From positions 8,990,001-9,054,000 of the forward strand of contig OY756960.1 in assembly GCA_963580455.1 (NCBI GenBank): 64,000 bases of DNA, in the 5' to 3' direction. Positions within the stretch are counted from its first letter, which is position 1. Every line of letters begins with the position of its first letter. Under the pieces are notes generated by a model, which worked only from the letters and a program-made list of their open reading frames with translations, ran no database searches and was not told the origin of the DNA. Positions 37,751 to 52,838 of this stretch are shown piece by piece. Origin of the DNA: Euonymus europaeus. Its lineage: Eukaryota > Streptophyta > Magnoliopsida > Celastrales > Celastraceae. The translations under genes and the position numbers were made by a program.

Positions 37751-40321
37751 AAAATTTAACATAGAAGAACAGTAAAAAGTGTACACCGAGCAACTTTCAT
37801 GGTCCGAAGTTGCTCAACTCTATCTATGGAGGAGCTTTTAACGGTTTTTGTCCATTTGGCATAGAAATGTGGTGTTTTGGCATCGAAATAATCTAGGAAG
37901 CTTATACTCGTAAAATTTGACAAGGAAGAAGAATAAAAAGTGTACACCGAGCAACTTTGATAGTCCGAAGTTGCTCAACTCTATCTATGGAGGAGTTTTT
38001 AACTGTTACTATCCATTTGTCATAGAAAGGTGGTGTTTTGGCATCGAAATTATCTAGGAAGCTTATACTCATAAAATTTGACATTGAAAAACAATAAAAA
38101 GTGTACACCGAGCAACATTCATGGTCCGAAGTTGCTCAACTCTATCTATGGAGGAGCTTTTAACGATTTTTGTCCATTTGGCATAGAAAGTTGGTGTTTT
38201 GGAATCGAAATAATCTAGGAAGTTAAACAAGTAAAATTTGACATAGAAGAACAGTAAAAAGTGTACACCGAGCAACTTTCATGGTCCGAAGTTGCTCAAC
38301 TCTATCTATGGAGGAGCTTTTAACGGTTTTTGTCCATTTGGCATAGAAAGTTGGTGTTTTGGCATCGAAATAATCTAGGAAGTTATACTCGGAAAATTTG
38401 ACAAAGAAGAACAATAAAATGTGTACAGCGAGCAACTTTGATGGTCTGAAGTTGCTCAACTCTATATACGGTGGAGCTTTTAACGGTTTTTGTCCATTTG
38501 TCGTAGAAAGGTAGTTTTTTGGCATCGAAATAATCTAGGAAGCTTATACTCATAAAATTTGACATAGAAGAAGAATAAAAAGTGTACATCGAGCAACTTT
38601 GATGGTCCGAAGTTGCTCAACTCTATCTATGGAGGAGCTTTTGACGGTTTTTGTCCATTTTTCATAGATATGTGGTGTTTTGGCATCGAAATAATCTAGG
38701 AAGCTTATACTCGTAAAATTTGGCAAAGAAGAACAATAAAAAATGTACACCGAGCAACTTTCATGGTCCGAAGTTGCTCAGCTCTATCTATGGAGAAGCT
38801 TTTAACGGTTTTTGTCCATTTGTCATAGAAAGTAGGTGTTTTGGAATCGAAATAATCTAGGAAGCTTATACTCGTAAAATTTGACAAGGAAGAACAATAA
38901 AAAATGTACACCGAGCAACTTTCATGGTCTGAAGTTGCTCAACTCTATCTATGGAGGAGCTTTTAACGGTTTTTGTCCATTTGTCATAGAAAGTTGGTGT
39001 TTTGGAATCGAAATAATCTAGGAAGTTAAACTCGTAAAATTTGACATAGAAGAACAGTAAAAAGTGTACACCGAGCAACTTTCATGGTCCGAAGTTGCTC
39101 AACTCTATCTATGGAGGAGCTTTTAACGGATTTTGTCCATTTGGCATAGAAAGTTGGTGTTTTGGCATCGAAATAATCTAGGAAGTTATACTCGTAAAAT
39201 TTGACAAAGAAGAACAATAAAATGTGTACACCGAGCAACTTTGATGGTCTGAAGTTGCTCAACTCTATATACGGTGGAGCTTTTAACGGTTTTTGTCCAT
39301 TTGTCTTAGAAATGTAGTTTTTTGGCATCGAAATAATCTAGGAAGCTTATACTCATAAAATTTGACATAGAAGAAGAATAAAAAGTGTACATCGAGCAAC
39401 TTTGATGGTCCGAAGTTGCTCAACTCTATCTATGGAGGAGCTTTTAACGGTTTTTGTCCATTTTTCATAGATATGTGGTGTTTTGGCATCGAAATAATCT
39501 AGGAAGCTTATACTCGTAAAATTTGGCAAAAAAGAACAATAAAAAATGTACACCGAGCAACTTTCATGGTCCGAAGTTGCTCAACTCTATCTATGGAGAA
39601 GCTTTTAACGGTTTTTGTCCATTTGTCATAGAAAGTAGGTGTTTTGGAATCGAAATAATCTAGGAAGCTTATACTCGTAAAATTTAACAAGGAAGAACAA
39701 TAAAAAATGTACACCGAGCAACTTTCATGGTCCGAAGTTGCTCAACTCTATCTATGGAGGAGCTTTTAACGGTTTTTGTCCATTTGTCATAGAAAGTTGG
39801 TGTTTTGGAATCGAAATAATCTAGGAAGTTAAACTCGTAAAATTTTACATAGAAGAACAATAAAAAGTGTACACCGAGCAACTTTCATGGTCCGAAGTTG
39901 CTCAACTCAATCTATGGAGGAGCTTTTAACGGTTTTTATCCATTTGTCATAGAAAGTTGGTGTTTCGGCATCGAAATAATCTAGGAAGCTTATACTCGTA
40001 AAATTTGACAAAGAAGAACAATAAAAAGTGTATACCGAGCAACTTTCATGGTCCGAAGTTGCTCAACTCTATCTATGGAGATTATTTTAATGGTTTTTGT
40101 CCATTTTTCATAGAAAGGTGGTGTTTTGGCATTGAAGTAATCTACGAAGCCTATACTCGTAAAATTTGACATAGAAGAACAACAAAAAGTGTACACCGAG
40201 CAACTTTGATGGTCCGAAGTTTCTTAACTCTATCTATGGAGGAGCTTTTAACGGTTTTTGTTCATTTGTCGTAGAAAGGTGGTGTTTTGGCATCGAAATA
40301 ATCTAGGAAGCTTATGCTCGA

Positions 40322-40639
40322 AAAATTTGACATAAAAGAACAATAAAAAGTGTATATCGTACAACTTTGATAGTTCGAAATTGCTCAACTCTCTCGATGG
40401 AGTTGTTTTTAATAGTTTTGCCGAATTTCGACTGATATTGTTCTCTTGACAACAAAACAATTTACGAAGCGAATACTAGTAATTTTGGACATAAAGAAAC
40501 AATAAAAATTGCATACTGAGCAACTTTTGTGGTTTGGAATTGCTCAACACTCCTTATGGAGGAGCTTTTATTGGTTTTCATTATTTGTCGTAGAAAGTTG
40601 GTGTTTGGGCATCGAAATAATCTAGGAAGTTATACTCGT
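40322..40639 (+). repeat. Diverged cassette 13 (flavour 1, variant)
   Basis: Same variant as 22,828 and 61,019 (AAAAATTGCATAC, GGTTTGGAATTG), with one private change (ATACTGAGC). It ends 28 bp before the unit 2/unit 3 boundary used here. Confidence 0.9.
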
Positions 40640-43600
40640 AAAATTTGACATAGAAGAACAATAAAATGTGTACACCGAGCAACTTTGATGGTCCGAAGTT
40701 GCTCAACTCTATTAACGGAGGAGCTTTTAACGGTTTTTGTCCATTTTTCATAGAAAGTTGGTGTTTTGGCATCGAAATAATTTAGGAAGCATATACTCTT
40801 AAAATTTGACATAGAAGAACAATAAAAAGTGTACACCGAGCAACTTCCATGGTCCGAAGTTGCTCAACTCAATCTATGGAGGAGCTTTTAACGGTTTTTA
40901 TCCATTTGTGATAGAAAGTTGGTGTTTCGGCATCGAAATAATCTAGGAAGCTTATATTCGTAAAATTTGACAAAGAAGAACAATAAAATGTGTACACCGA
41001 GCAACTTTCATGGTCCGAAGTTGCTCAACTCAATCTATGGAGGAGCTTTTAACGGTTTTTATCCATTTGTGATAGAAAGGTGGTGTTTCGGCATCGAAAT
41101 AATCTAGGAAGCTTATATTCGTAAAATTTGACATAAAAGAACAATAAAAAGTGTACACCGAGCAACTTCCATGGTCCGAAGTTGCTCAACTCAATCTATG
41201 GAGGAGCTTTTAACGGTTTTTGTCCATTTGGCATAGAAAGTTGGTGTTTTGGCATCGAAATAATCTAGGAAGTTATACTCGTAAAATTTGACAAAGAAGA
41301 ACAATAAAATGTGTACACCGAGCAACTTTGATGGTCTGGCGTTGCTCAACTCTATATACGGAGGAGCTTTTAACGGTTTTTGTCCATTTGTCGTAGAAAG
41401 GTAGTTTTTTGGCATCGAAATAATCTAGGAAGCTTATACTCATAAAATTTTACATAGAAGAAGAATAAAAAGTGTACATCGAGCAACTTTGATGGTCCGA
41501 AGTTGCTTAACTCTATCTATGGAGGAGCTTTTAACGGTTTTTGTCCATTTTTCATAGATATGTGGTGTTTTGGCTTCGAAATAATCTAGGAAGCTTATAA
41601 TCGTAAAATTTGGCAAAGAAGAACAATAAAAAATGTACACCGAGCAACTTTCAGGGTCCGAAGTTGCTCAGCTCTATCTATGGAGAAGCTTTTAACGGTT
41701 TTTGTCCATTTGTCATAGAAAGTAGGTGTTTTGGAATTGAAATAATCTAGGAAGCTTATACTCGTAAAATTTGACAAGGAAGAACAATAAAAAATGTACA
41801 CCGAGCAACTTTCATGGTCCGAAGTTGCTCAACTCTATCTATGGAGGAGCTTTTAACGGTTTTTGTCCATTTGGCATAGAAAATTGGTGTTTTGGCATCG
41901 AAATAATCTTGCAAGTTATACTCGTAAAATTTGACGTAGAAGAAAAGTAAAAAGTGTACACCGAGCAACTTTCATGGTCCGAAGTTGCTCAACTCTATCC
42001 ATGGAGGAGCTTTTAACGGTTTTTGTCCATTTGGCATAGAAAGTTGGTGTTTTGGCATCGAAATAATCTAGGAAGGTATACTCGTAAAATTTGACAAAGA
42101 AGAACAATAAAATGTCTACACCGAGCAACTTTGATGGTCCGAAGTTGCTCAACTCTATATACGGTGGAGCTTTTAACGGTTTTTGTCCATTTGTCGTAGA
42201 AAGCTAGTTTTTTGGCATCGAAATAATCTAGGAAGCTTATACTCATAAAATTTGACATAGAAGAAGAATAAAAAGTGTACATCGAGCAACTTTTATGGTC
42301 CGAAGTTGCTCAACTCTATCTATGGAGGAGCTTTCAACGGTTTTTGTCCATTTTTCATAGATATGTGGTGTTTTGGCATCGAAATAATCTACGAAGCTTA
42401 TACTCGTAAAATTTGGCAAAGAAGAACAATAAAAAATGTACACCGAGCAACTTTCATGGTCCGAAGTTGCTCAACTCTATCTATGGAGAAGCTTTTAACG
42501 GTTTTTGTCCATTTGTCATAGAAAGTAGGTGTTTTGGAATCGAAATAATCTAGGAAGCTTATACTCGTAAAATTTGACAAGGAAGAACAATAAAAAATGT
42601 ACACCGAGCAACTTTCATGGTCCGAAGTAGCTCAACTCTATCTATGGAGGAACTTTTAACGGTTTTTGTCCATTTGTCATAGAAAGTTGGTGTTTTGGAA
42701 TCGAAATAATCTTGGAAGTTAAACTCGTAAAATTTGACATAGAAGAACAGTAAAAAGTGTACACCGAGCAACTTTCATGGTCCGAAGTTGCTCAACTCTA
42801 TCCATGGAGGAGCTTTTAACGGTTTTTGTCCATTTGGCATAGAAAGTTCTTGTTTTGGCATCGAAATAATCTAGGAAGTTATACTCGTAAAATTTGACAA
42901 AGAAGAACAATAAAATGTGTACACCGAGCAACTTTGATGGTCTGAAGTTGCTCAACTCTATAGACGGTGGAGCTTTTAACGGTTTTTGTCCATTTGTCGT
43001 AGAAAGGTAGTTTTTTGGCATCGAAATAATCTAGGAAGCTTATAATCATAAAATTTGACATAGAAGAAGAATAAAAAGTGTACATCGAGCAACTTTGATG
43101 GTCCGAAGTTGCTCAACTCTATCTATGGATGAGCTTTTAACGGTTTTTGTCCATTTTTCATAGATATGTGGTGTTTTGGCATCGAAATAATCTAGGAAGC
43201 ATATACTCGTAAAATTTGGCAAAGAAGAACAATAAAAAATGTACACCGAGCAACTTTCATGGTCCGAAGTTGCTCAACTCTATCTATGGAGAAGCTTTTA
43301 ACGGTTTTTGTCCATTTGTCATAGAAAGTAGGTGTTTTGGAATCGAAATAATCTAGGAAGCTTATACTCGTAAAATTTGACAAGGAAGAACAATAAAAAA
43401 TGTACACCGAGCAACTTTCATGGTCCGAAGTTGCTCAACTCTATCTATGGAGGAACTTTTAACGGTTTTTGTCCATTTGTCATAGAAAGTTGGTGTTTTG
43501 GAATCGAAATAATCTTGGAAGTTAAACTCGTAAAATTTGACATAGAAGAACAGTAAAAAGTGTACACCGAGCAACTTTCATGGTCCGAAGTTGCTCAACT

Positions 43601-45299
43601 CTATCTATGGAGGAGCTTTTAACGGTTTTTGTCCATTTGGCATAGAAAGTTCTTGTTTTGGCATCGAAATAATCTAGGAAGTTATACTCGTAAAATTTGA
43701 CAAAGAAGAACAATAAAATGTGTACACCGAGCAACTTTGATGGTCTGAATTTGCTCAACTCTATAGACGGTGGAGCTTTTAACGGTTTTTGTCCATTTGT
43801 CGTAGAAAGGTAATTTTTTGGCATCGAAATAATCTAGGAAGCTTATACTCATAAAATTTGACATAGAAGAAGAATAAAAAGTGTACATCGAGCAACTTTG
43901 ATGGTCCGAAGTTGCTCCACTCTATCTATGGAGGAGCTTTTAACGGTTTTTGTCCATTTTTCATAGATATGTGGTGTTTTGGCATCGAAATAATCTAGGA
44001 AGCTTATACTCGTAAAATTTGGCAAAGAAGAACAATAAAAAATGTACACCGAGCAACTTTCATGGTCCGAAGTTGCTCAACTCTATCTATGGAGAAGCTT
44101 TTAACGGTTTTTGTCCATTTGTCATAGAAAGTAGGTGTTTTGGAATCGAAATAATCTAGGAAGCTTATACTCGTAAAATTTGACAAGGAAGAACAATAAA
44201 AAATGTACACCGAGCAACTTTCATGGTCCGAAGTTGCTCAACTCTATCTATGGAGGAGCTTTTAACGGTTTTTGTCCATTTGTCATAGAAAGTAGGTGTT
44301 TTGGAATCGAAATAATCTAGGAAGCTTATACTCGTAAAATTTGACAAGGAAGAACAATAAAAAATGTACACCGAGCAACTTTCATGGTCCGAAGTTGCTC
44401 AACTCTATCTATGGAGGAACTTTTAACGGTTTTTGTCCATTTGTCATAGAAAGTTGGTGTTTTGGAATCGAAATAATCTTGGAAGTTAAACTCGTAAAAT
44501 TTGACATAGGAGAACAGTAAAAAGTGTACACCGAGCAACTTTCATGGTCCGAAGTTGCTCAACTCTATCTATGGAGGAGCTTTTAACGGTTTTTGTCCAT
44601 TTGGCATAGAAAGTTCTTGTTTTGGCATCGAAATAATCTAGGAAGTTATACTCGTAAAATTTGACAAAGAAGAACAATAAAATGTGTACACCGAGCAACT
44701 TTGATGGTCTGAATTTGCTCAACTCTATAGACGGTGGAGCTTTTAACGGTTTTTGTCCATTTGTCGTAGAAAGGTAATTTTTTGGCATCGAAATAATCTA
44801 GGAAGCTTATACTCATAAAATTTGACATAGAAGAAGAATAAAAAGTGTACATCGAGCAACTTTGATGGTCCGAAGTTGCTCCACTCTATCTATGGAGGAG
44901 CTTTTAACGGTTTTTGTCCATTTTTCATAGATATGTGGTGTTTTGGCATCGAAATAATCTAGGAAGCTTATACTCATAAAATTTGACAAAGAAGAACAAT
45001 AAAAAGTGTACACCGAGCAACTTTCATGGTCCGAAGTTGCTCAACTCTATCTATGGAGATTATTTTAATGGTTTTTGTCCATTTTTCATAGAAAGGTGGT
45101 GTTTTGGCATTGAAGTAATCTACGAAGCCTATACTCGTAAAATTTGACATAGAAGAACAACAAAAAGTGTACACCGAGCAACTTTGATGGTCCGAAGTTT
45201 CTCAACTCTATCTCTGGAGGAGCTTTTAACGGTTTTTTTTCATTTGTCGTAGAAAGGTGGTGTTTTGGCATCGAAATAATCTAGGAAGCTTATACTCGA

Positions 45300-45617
45300 A
45301 AAATTTGACATAAAAGAACAATAAAAAGTGTATATCGTACAACTTTGATAGTTCGAAATTGCTCAACTCTCTCGATGGAGTTGTTTTTAATAGTTTTGCC
45401 GAATTTCGACTGATATTGTTCTCTTGACAACAAAATAATTTACGAAGCGAATACTAGTAATTTTGGACATAAAGAAACAATAAAAAGTGCATACCGAGCA
45501 ACTTTTGTGGTTCGGAATTGCTCAACACTCCTAATGGAGGAGCTTTTATTGGTTTTCATTATTTGTCGTAGAAAGTTGGTGTTTGGGCATCGAAATAATC
45601 TAGGATGTTATACTCGT
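45300..45617 (+). repeat. Diverged cassette 14 (flavour 1)
   Basis: Unit 3 copy of the cassette at 29,895 (offset 15,405), with the same CTCCTAATGG and GGATGTTATAC changes. The upstream monomer also shares the run GGTTTTTTTTCATTTG. Confidence 0.9.
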
Positions 45618-47545
45618 AAAATTTGACATAGAAGAACAATAAAATGTGTACACCGAGCAACTTTGATGGTCCGAAGTTGCTCAACTCTATCCATGGAGGA
45701 GCTTTTAACGGTTTTTGTCCATTTGGCATATAAAGTTGGTGTTTTGGCATCGAAATAATCTAGGAAGCTTATACTCATAAAATTTGACATAGAAGAAGAA
45801 TAAAAAGTGTACATCGAGCAACTTGGATGGTCCGAAGTTGCTCAACTCTATCTATGGAGGAGCTTTTAACGGTTTTTGTCCATTTTTCATAGATATGTGG
45901 TGTTTTGGCATCGAAATAATCTAGGAAGCTTATACTCGTAAAATTAGGCAAAGAAGAACAATAAAAAATGTACACCGACCAACTTTCATGGTCCGAAGTT
46001 GCTCAACTCTATTTATGGAGAAGCTTTTAACGGTTTTTGTCCATTTGTCATAGAAAGTAGGTGTTTTGGAATCGAAATAATCTAGGAAGCTTATACTCGT
46101 AAAATTTGACAAGGAAGAACAATAAAAAATGTACACCGAGCAACTTTCATGGTCCGAAGTTGCTCAACTCTATCTATGGAGGAGCTTTTAACGGTTTTTG
46201 TCCATTTGTCATAGAAAGTTGGTGTTTTGGAATCGAAATAATCTTGGAAGTTAAACTCGTAAAATTTGACATAGAAGAACAGTAAAAAGTGTACACCGAG
46301 CAACTTTCATGGTCCGAAGTTGCTCAACTCTATCTATGGAGGAGCTTTTAACGGTTTTTGTCCATTTGGCATAGAAAGTTCGTGTTTTGGCATCGAAATA
46401 ATCTAGGAAGTTATACTCGTAAAATTTGACAAAGAAGAACAATAAAATGTGTACACCGAGCAACTTTGATGGTCTGAATTTGCTCAACTCTATAGACGGT
46501 GGAGCTTTTAACGGTTTTTGTCCATTTGCCGTAGAAAGGTAGTTTTTGGCATCGAAATAATCTAGGAAGCTTATACTCATAAAATTTGACATAGAAGAAG
46601 AATAAAAAGTGTACATCGAGCAACTTTGATGGTCCGAAGTTGCTCCACTCTATCTATGGAGGAGCTTTTAACGGTTTTTGTCCATTTTTCATAGATATGT
46701 GGTGTTTTGGCATCGAAATAATCTAGGAAGCTTATACTCGTAAAATTTGGCAAAGAAGAACAATAAAAAATGTACACCGAGCAACTTTCATGGTCCGAAG
46801 TTGCTCAACTCTATCTATGGAGAAGCTTTTAACGGTTTCTGTCCATTTGTCATAGAAAGTAGGTGTTTTGGAATCGAAATAATCTAGGAAGCTTATACTC
46901 GTAAAATTTGACAAGGAAGAACAATAAAAAATTTACACCGAGCAACTTTCATGGTCCGAAGTTGCTCAACTCTATCTATGGAGGAGCTTTTAACGGTTTT
47001 TGTCCATTTGTCATAGAAAGTTGGTGTTTTGGAATCGAAATAATCTAGGAAGTTAAACTCGTAAAATTTTACATAGAAGAACAATAAAAAGTGTACACCG
47101 AGCAACTTTCATGGTCCGAAGTTGCTCAACTCAATCTATGGAGGAGCTTTTAACGGTTTTTATCCATTTTTCATAGAAAGTTGGTGTTTCGGCATCGAAA
47201 TAATCTAGGAAGCTTATACTCGTAAAATTTGACAAAGAAGAACAATAAAAAGTGTACACCGAGCAACTTTCATGGTCCGAAGTTGCTCAACTCTATCTAT
47301 GGAGATTATTTTAATGGTTTTTGTCCATTTTTCATAGAAAGGTGGTGTTTTGGCATTGAAGTAATCTACGAAGCCTATACTCGTAAAATTTGACATAGAA
47401 GAACAACAAAAAGTGTACACCGAGGAACTTTGATGGTCCGAAGTTTCTCAACTCTATCTCTGGAGGAGCTTTTAACAGTTTTTGTTCATTTGTCGTAGAA
47501 AGGTGGTGTTTTGGCATCGAAATAATCTAGGAAGCTTATACTCGA

Positions 47546-47863
47546 AAAATTTGACATAAAAGAACAATAAAAAGTGTATATCGTACAACTTTGATAGTTC
47601 GAAATTGCTCAACTCTCTCGATGGAGTTGTTTTTAATAGTTTTGCCGAATTTCGACTGATATTGTTCTCTTGACAACAAAATAATTTACGAAGCGAATAC
47701 TAGTAATTTTGGACATAAAGAAACAATAAAAAGTGCATACCGAGCAACTTTTGTGGTTCGGAATTGCTCAACACTCCTTATGGAGGAGCTTTTATTGGTT
47801 TTCATTATTTGTCGTAGAAAGTTGGTGTTTGGGCATCGAAATAATCTAGGAAGTTATACTCGT
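47546..47863 (+). repeat. Diverged cassette 15 (flavour 1)
   Basis: Unit 3 copy of 32,141 (offset 15,405). Classic flavour 1; the monomer just upstream has the private change ACCGAGGAACTTTG. Confidence 0.9.
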
Positions 47864-49952
47864 AAAATTTGACATAGAAGAACAATAAAATGTGTACACC
47901 GAGCAACTTTGATGGTCCGAAGTTGCTCAACTCTATCCATGGAGGAGCTTTTTACGGTTTTTGTCCATTTGGCATAGAAAGTTGGTGTTTTGGCATCGAA
48001 ATAATCTAGGAAGTTATACTCGTAAAATTTGACAAAGAAGAACAATAAAATGTCTACACCGAGCAACTGTGATGGTCTGAAGTTGCTCAACTCTATATAC
48101 GGTGGAGCTTTTAACGGTTTTTGTCCATTTTTCGTAGAAAGGTAGTTTTTTGGCATCGAAATAATCTAGGAAGCTTATACTCATAAAATTTGACATAGAA
48201 GAAGAATAAAAAGTGTACATCGAGCAACTTTGATGGTCCGAAGTTGCTCCACTCTATCTATGGAGGAGCTTTTAACGGTTTTTGTCCATTTTTCATAGAT
48301 ATGTGGTGTTTTGGCATCGAAATAATCTAGGAAGCTTATACTCGTAAAATTTGGCAAAGAAGAACAATAAAAAATGTACACCGAGCAACTTTCATGGTCC
48401 GAAGTTGCTCAACTCTATCTATGGAGAAGCTTTTAACGGTTTTTGTCCATTTGTCATAGAAAGTGGGTGTTTTGGAATCGAAATAATCTAGAAAGCTTAT
48501 ACTCGTAAAATTTGACAAGGAAGAACAATAAAAAATGTACACCGAGCAACTTTCATGGTCCGAAGTTGCTCAACTCTATCTATGGAGGAGCTTTTAACGG
48601 TTTTTGTCCATTTGTCATAGAAAGTTGGTGTTTTGGAATCGAAATAATCTTGAAAGTTAAACTCGTAAAATTTGACATAGAAGAACAGTAAAAAGTGTAC
48701 ACCGAGCAACTTTCATGGTCCGAAGTTGCTCAACTCTATCTATGGAGGAGCTTTTAACGGTTTTTGTCCATTTGGCATAGAAAGTTCGTGTTTTGGCATC
48801 GAAATAATCTAGGAACTTATACTCGTAAAATTTGACAAAGAAGAACAATAAAATGTGTACACCGAGCAACTTTGATCGTCTGAATTTGCTCAACTCTATA
48901 GACGGTGGAGCTTTTAACGGTTTTTGTCCATTTGTCGTAGAAAGGTAGTTTTTTGGCATCGAAATAATCTAGGAAGCTTATACTCATAAAATTTGACATA
49001 GAAGAAGAATAAAAAGTGTACATCGAGCAACTTTGATGGTCTGAAGTTGCTCCACTCTATCTATGGAGGAACTTTTAACGGTTTTTGTCCATTTTTCATA
49101 GATATGTGGTGTTTTGGCATCGAAATAATCTAGGAAGCTTATACTCGTAAAATTTGGCAAAGAAGAACAATAAAAAATGTACACCAAGCAACTTTCATGG
49201 TCCGAAGTTGCTCAACTCTATCTATGGAGAAGCTTTTAACGGTTTTTGTCCATTTGTCATAGAAAGTAGGTGTTTTGGAATCGAAATAATCTAGGAAGCT
49301 TATACTCGTAAAATTTGACAAGGAAGAACAATAAAAAATGTACACCAATCAACTTTCATGGTCCGAAGTTGCTCAACTCTATCTATGGAGGATCTTTTAA
49401 CGGTTTTTGTCCATTTGTCATAGAAAGTTGGTGTTTTGGAATCGAAATAATCTAGGAAGTTAAACTCGTAAAATTTTACATAGAAGAACAATAAAAAGTG
49501 TACACCGAGCAACTTTCATGGTCCGAAGTTGCTCAACTCAATCTATGGAGGAGCTTTTAACGGTTTTTATCCATTTGTCATAGAAAGTTGGTGTTTCGGC
49601 ATCGAAATAATCTAGGAAGCTTATACTCGTAAAATTTGACAAAGAAGAACAATAAAAAGTGTACACCGAGCAACTTTCATGGTCCGAAGTTGCTCAACTC
49701 TATCTATGGAGATTATTTTAATGGTTTTTGTCCATTGTTCATAGAAAGGTGGTGTTTTGGCATTGAAGTAATCTACGAAGCCTATACTCGTAAAATTTGA
49801 CATAGAAGAACAACAAAAAGTGTACACCGAGCAACTTTGATGGTCCGAAGTTTCTCAACTCTATCTCTGGAGGAGCTTTTAACGGTTTTTGTTCATTTGT
49901 CGTAGAAAGGTGGTGTTTTGGCATCGAAATAATCTAGGAAGCTTATACTCGA

Positions 49953-50270
49953 AAAATTTGACATAAAAGAACAATAAAAAGTGTATATCGTACAACTTTG
50001 ATAGTTCGAAATTGCTCAACTCTCTCGATGGAGTTGTTTTTAATAGTTTTGCCGAATTTCGACTGATATTGTTCTCTTGACAACAAAATAATTTACGAAG
50101 CGAATACTAGTAATTTTGGACATAAAGAAACAATAAAAAGTGCATACCGAGCAACTTTTGTGGTTCAGAATTGCTCAACACTCCTTATGGAGGAGCTTTT
50201 ATTGGTTTTCATTATTTGTCGTAGAAAGTTGGTGTTTGGCCATCGAAATAATCGAGGAAGTTATACTCGT
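49953..50270 (+). repeat. Diverged cassette 16 (flavour 1)
   Basis: Unit 3 copy of 34,548 (offset 15,405). It shares GTGGTTCAGAATTG but keeps the ancestral TGCTCAACTC and TTTCGACTG, so the D1 changes at 34,548 are later than the duplication. Confidence 0.9.
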
Positions 50271-51876
50271 AAAATTTGACATAGAAGAACAATAAAATGT
50301 GTACACCGAGCAACTTTGATGGTCCGAAGTTGCTCAACTCTATCCATGGAGGAGCTTTTAACGGTTTTTGTCCATTTGGCATAGAAAGTTGGTGTTTTGG
50401 CATCGAAATAATCTAGGAAGTTATACTCGTAAAATTTGACAAAGAAGAACAATAAAATGTCTACACCGAGCAACTTTGATGGTCTGAAGTTGCTCAACTC
50501 TATATACGGTGGAGCTTTTAACGGTTTTTGTCCATTTGTCGTAGAAAGGTAGTTTTTTGGCATCGAAATAATCTAGGAAGCTTATACTCATAAAATTTGA
50601 CATAGAAGAAGAATAAAAAGTGTACATCGAGCAACTTTGATGGTCCGAAGTTGCTCAACTCTATCTATGGAGGAGCTTTTAACGGTTTTTGTCCATTTTT
50701 CATAGATATGTGGTGTTTTGGCATCGAAATAATCTAGGAAGCTTATACTCGTAAAATTTGGCAAAGAAGAACAATAAAAAATGTACACCGAGCAACTTTC
50801 ATGGTCCGAAGTTGCTCAACTCTATCTATGGAGAAGCTTTTAACGGTTTTTGTCCATTTGTCATAGAAAGTAGGTGTTTTGGAATCGAAATAATCTAGGA
50901 AGCTTATACTCGTAAAATTTGACAAGGAAGAACAATAAAAAATGTACACCGAGCAACTTTCATGGTCCGAAGTTGCTCAACTCTATCTATGGAGGAGCTT
51001 TTAACGGTTTTTGTCCATTTGTCATAGAAAGTTGGTGTTTTGGAATCGAAATAATCTTGGAAGTTAAACTCGTAAAATTTGACATATAAGAACAGTAAAA
51101 AGTGTACACCGAGCAACTTTCAAGGTCCGAAGTTGCTCAACTCTATCTATGGAGGAGCTTTTAACGGTTTTTGTCCATTTGGCATAGAAAGTAGGTGTTT
51201 TGGCATCGAAATAATCTAGGAAGTTATACTCGTAAAATTTGACAAAGAAGAACAATAAAATGTGTACACCGAGCAACTTTGATGGTCTGAAGTTGCTCAA
51301 CTCTATCTATAGAGGAGCTTTTAACGGTTTTTGTCCATTTGTCATAGAAAGTTGGTGTTTTGGAATCGAAATAATCTAGGAAGTTAAACTCGTAAAATTT
51401 TACATAGAAGAACAATAAAAAGTGTACACCGAGCAACTTTCATGGTCCGAAGTTGCTCAACTCAATCTATGGAGGAGCTTTTAACGGTTTTTATCCATTT
51501 GTCATAGAAAGTTGGTGTTTCGGCATCGAAATAATCTAGGAAGCTTAAACTCGTAAAATTTGACAAAGAAGAACAATAAAAAGTGTACACCGAGCAACTT
51601 TCATGGTCCGAAGTTGCTCAACTCTATCTATGGAGATTATTTTAATGGTTTTTGTCCATTGTTCATAGAAAGGTGGTGTTTTGGCATTGAAGTAATCTAC
51701 GAAGCCTATACTCGTAAAATTTGACATAGAAGAACAACAAAAAGTGTACACCGAGCAACTTTGATGGTCCGAAGTTTCTCAACTCTATCTCTGGAGGAGC
51801 TTTTAACGGTTTTTGTTCATTTGTCGTAGAAAGGTGGTGTTTTGGCATCGAAATAATCTAGGAAGCTTATACTCGA

Positions 51877-52194
51877 AAAATTTGACACAAAAGAACAATA
51901 AAAAGTGTATATCGTACAACTTTGATAGTTCGAAATTGCTCAACTCTCTCGATGGAGTTGTTTTTAATAGTTTTGCCGAATTTCGACTGATATTGTTCTC
52001 TTGACAACAAAATAATTTACGAAGCGAATACTAGTAATTTTGGACATAAAGAAACAATAAAAAGTGCATACCGAGCAACTTTTGTGGTTCGGAATTGCTC
52101 AACACTCCTTATGGAGGAGCTTTTATTGGTTTTCATTATTTGTCGTAGAAAGTTGGTGTTTGGGCATCGAAATAATCTAGGAAGTTATACTCGT
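51877..52194 (+). repeat. Diverged cassette 17 (flavour 1)
   Basis: Classic flavour 1 with the private change GACACAAAAG in D1. It lies in copy 1 of the 2,243-bp duplication; its sister is at 54,120. Confidence 0.9.
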
Positions 52195-52838
52195 AAAATT
52201 TGACATAGAAGAACAATAAAATGTGTACACCGAGCAACTTTGATGGTCCGAAGTTGCTCAACTCTATCAACGGAGGAGCTTTTAACGGTTTTTGTCCATT
52301 TTTCATAGAAAGTTGGTGTTTTGGCATCGAAATAATCTAGGAAGCTTATACTCTTAAAATTTGACATAGAAGAACAATAAAAAGTGTACACCGAGCAACT
52401 TCCATGGTCCGAAGTTGCTCAACTCAATCTATGGAGGAGCTTTTAATGGTTTTTATCCATTTGTGATAGAAAGTTGGTGTTTCGGCATCGAAATAATCTA
52501 GGAAGCTTATACTCGTAAAATTTGACAAAGAAGAACAATAAAAAGTGTACATCGAGCAACTTTCATGGTCCGAAGTTGCTCAACTCTATCTATGGAGATT
52601 ATTTTATTGGTTTTTGTCCATTTTTCATAGAAAGGTGGTGTTTTGGCATTGAAGTAATCTACGAAGCCTATACTCGTAAAATTTGACATAGAAGAACAAC
52701 AAAAAGTTTATACCGAGCAACTTTGATGGTCCGAAGTTTCTCAAATCTATCTATGGAGGAGCTTTTAACGGTTTTTGTTCATTTGTCATAGAAAGGTGGT
52801 GTTTTGGCATCGAAATAATCGAGGAAGCTTATACTCAA

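Larger units (their letters stand above)
25263..40667. repeat. Large higher-order unit 2 (15,405 bp, 96 monomers)
   Basis: Positions 25,263-37,922 match 40,668-53,327 at a constant offset of 15,405 bp over 12,660 bp. Divergence by eye is very low: 28,201-28,570 and 43,606-43,975 show no difference, while neighbouring monomers differ at many positions. The left limit is where the match to unit 3 begins (the variant TATTAACGGAGG follows). The remaining 37,923-40,667 matches the end of unit 1 and the end of unit 3. The unit contains six diverged cassettes with spacing 2,246, 2,407, 1,924, 962 and 2,888 bp. Phase along the circularly permuted repeat is arbitrary; I use the homology breakpoint. 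Confidence 0.93.
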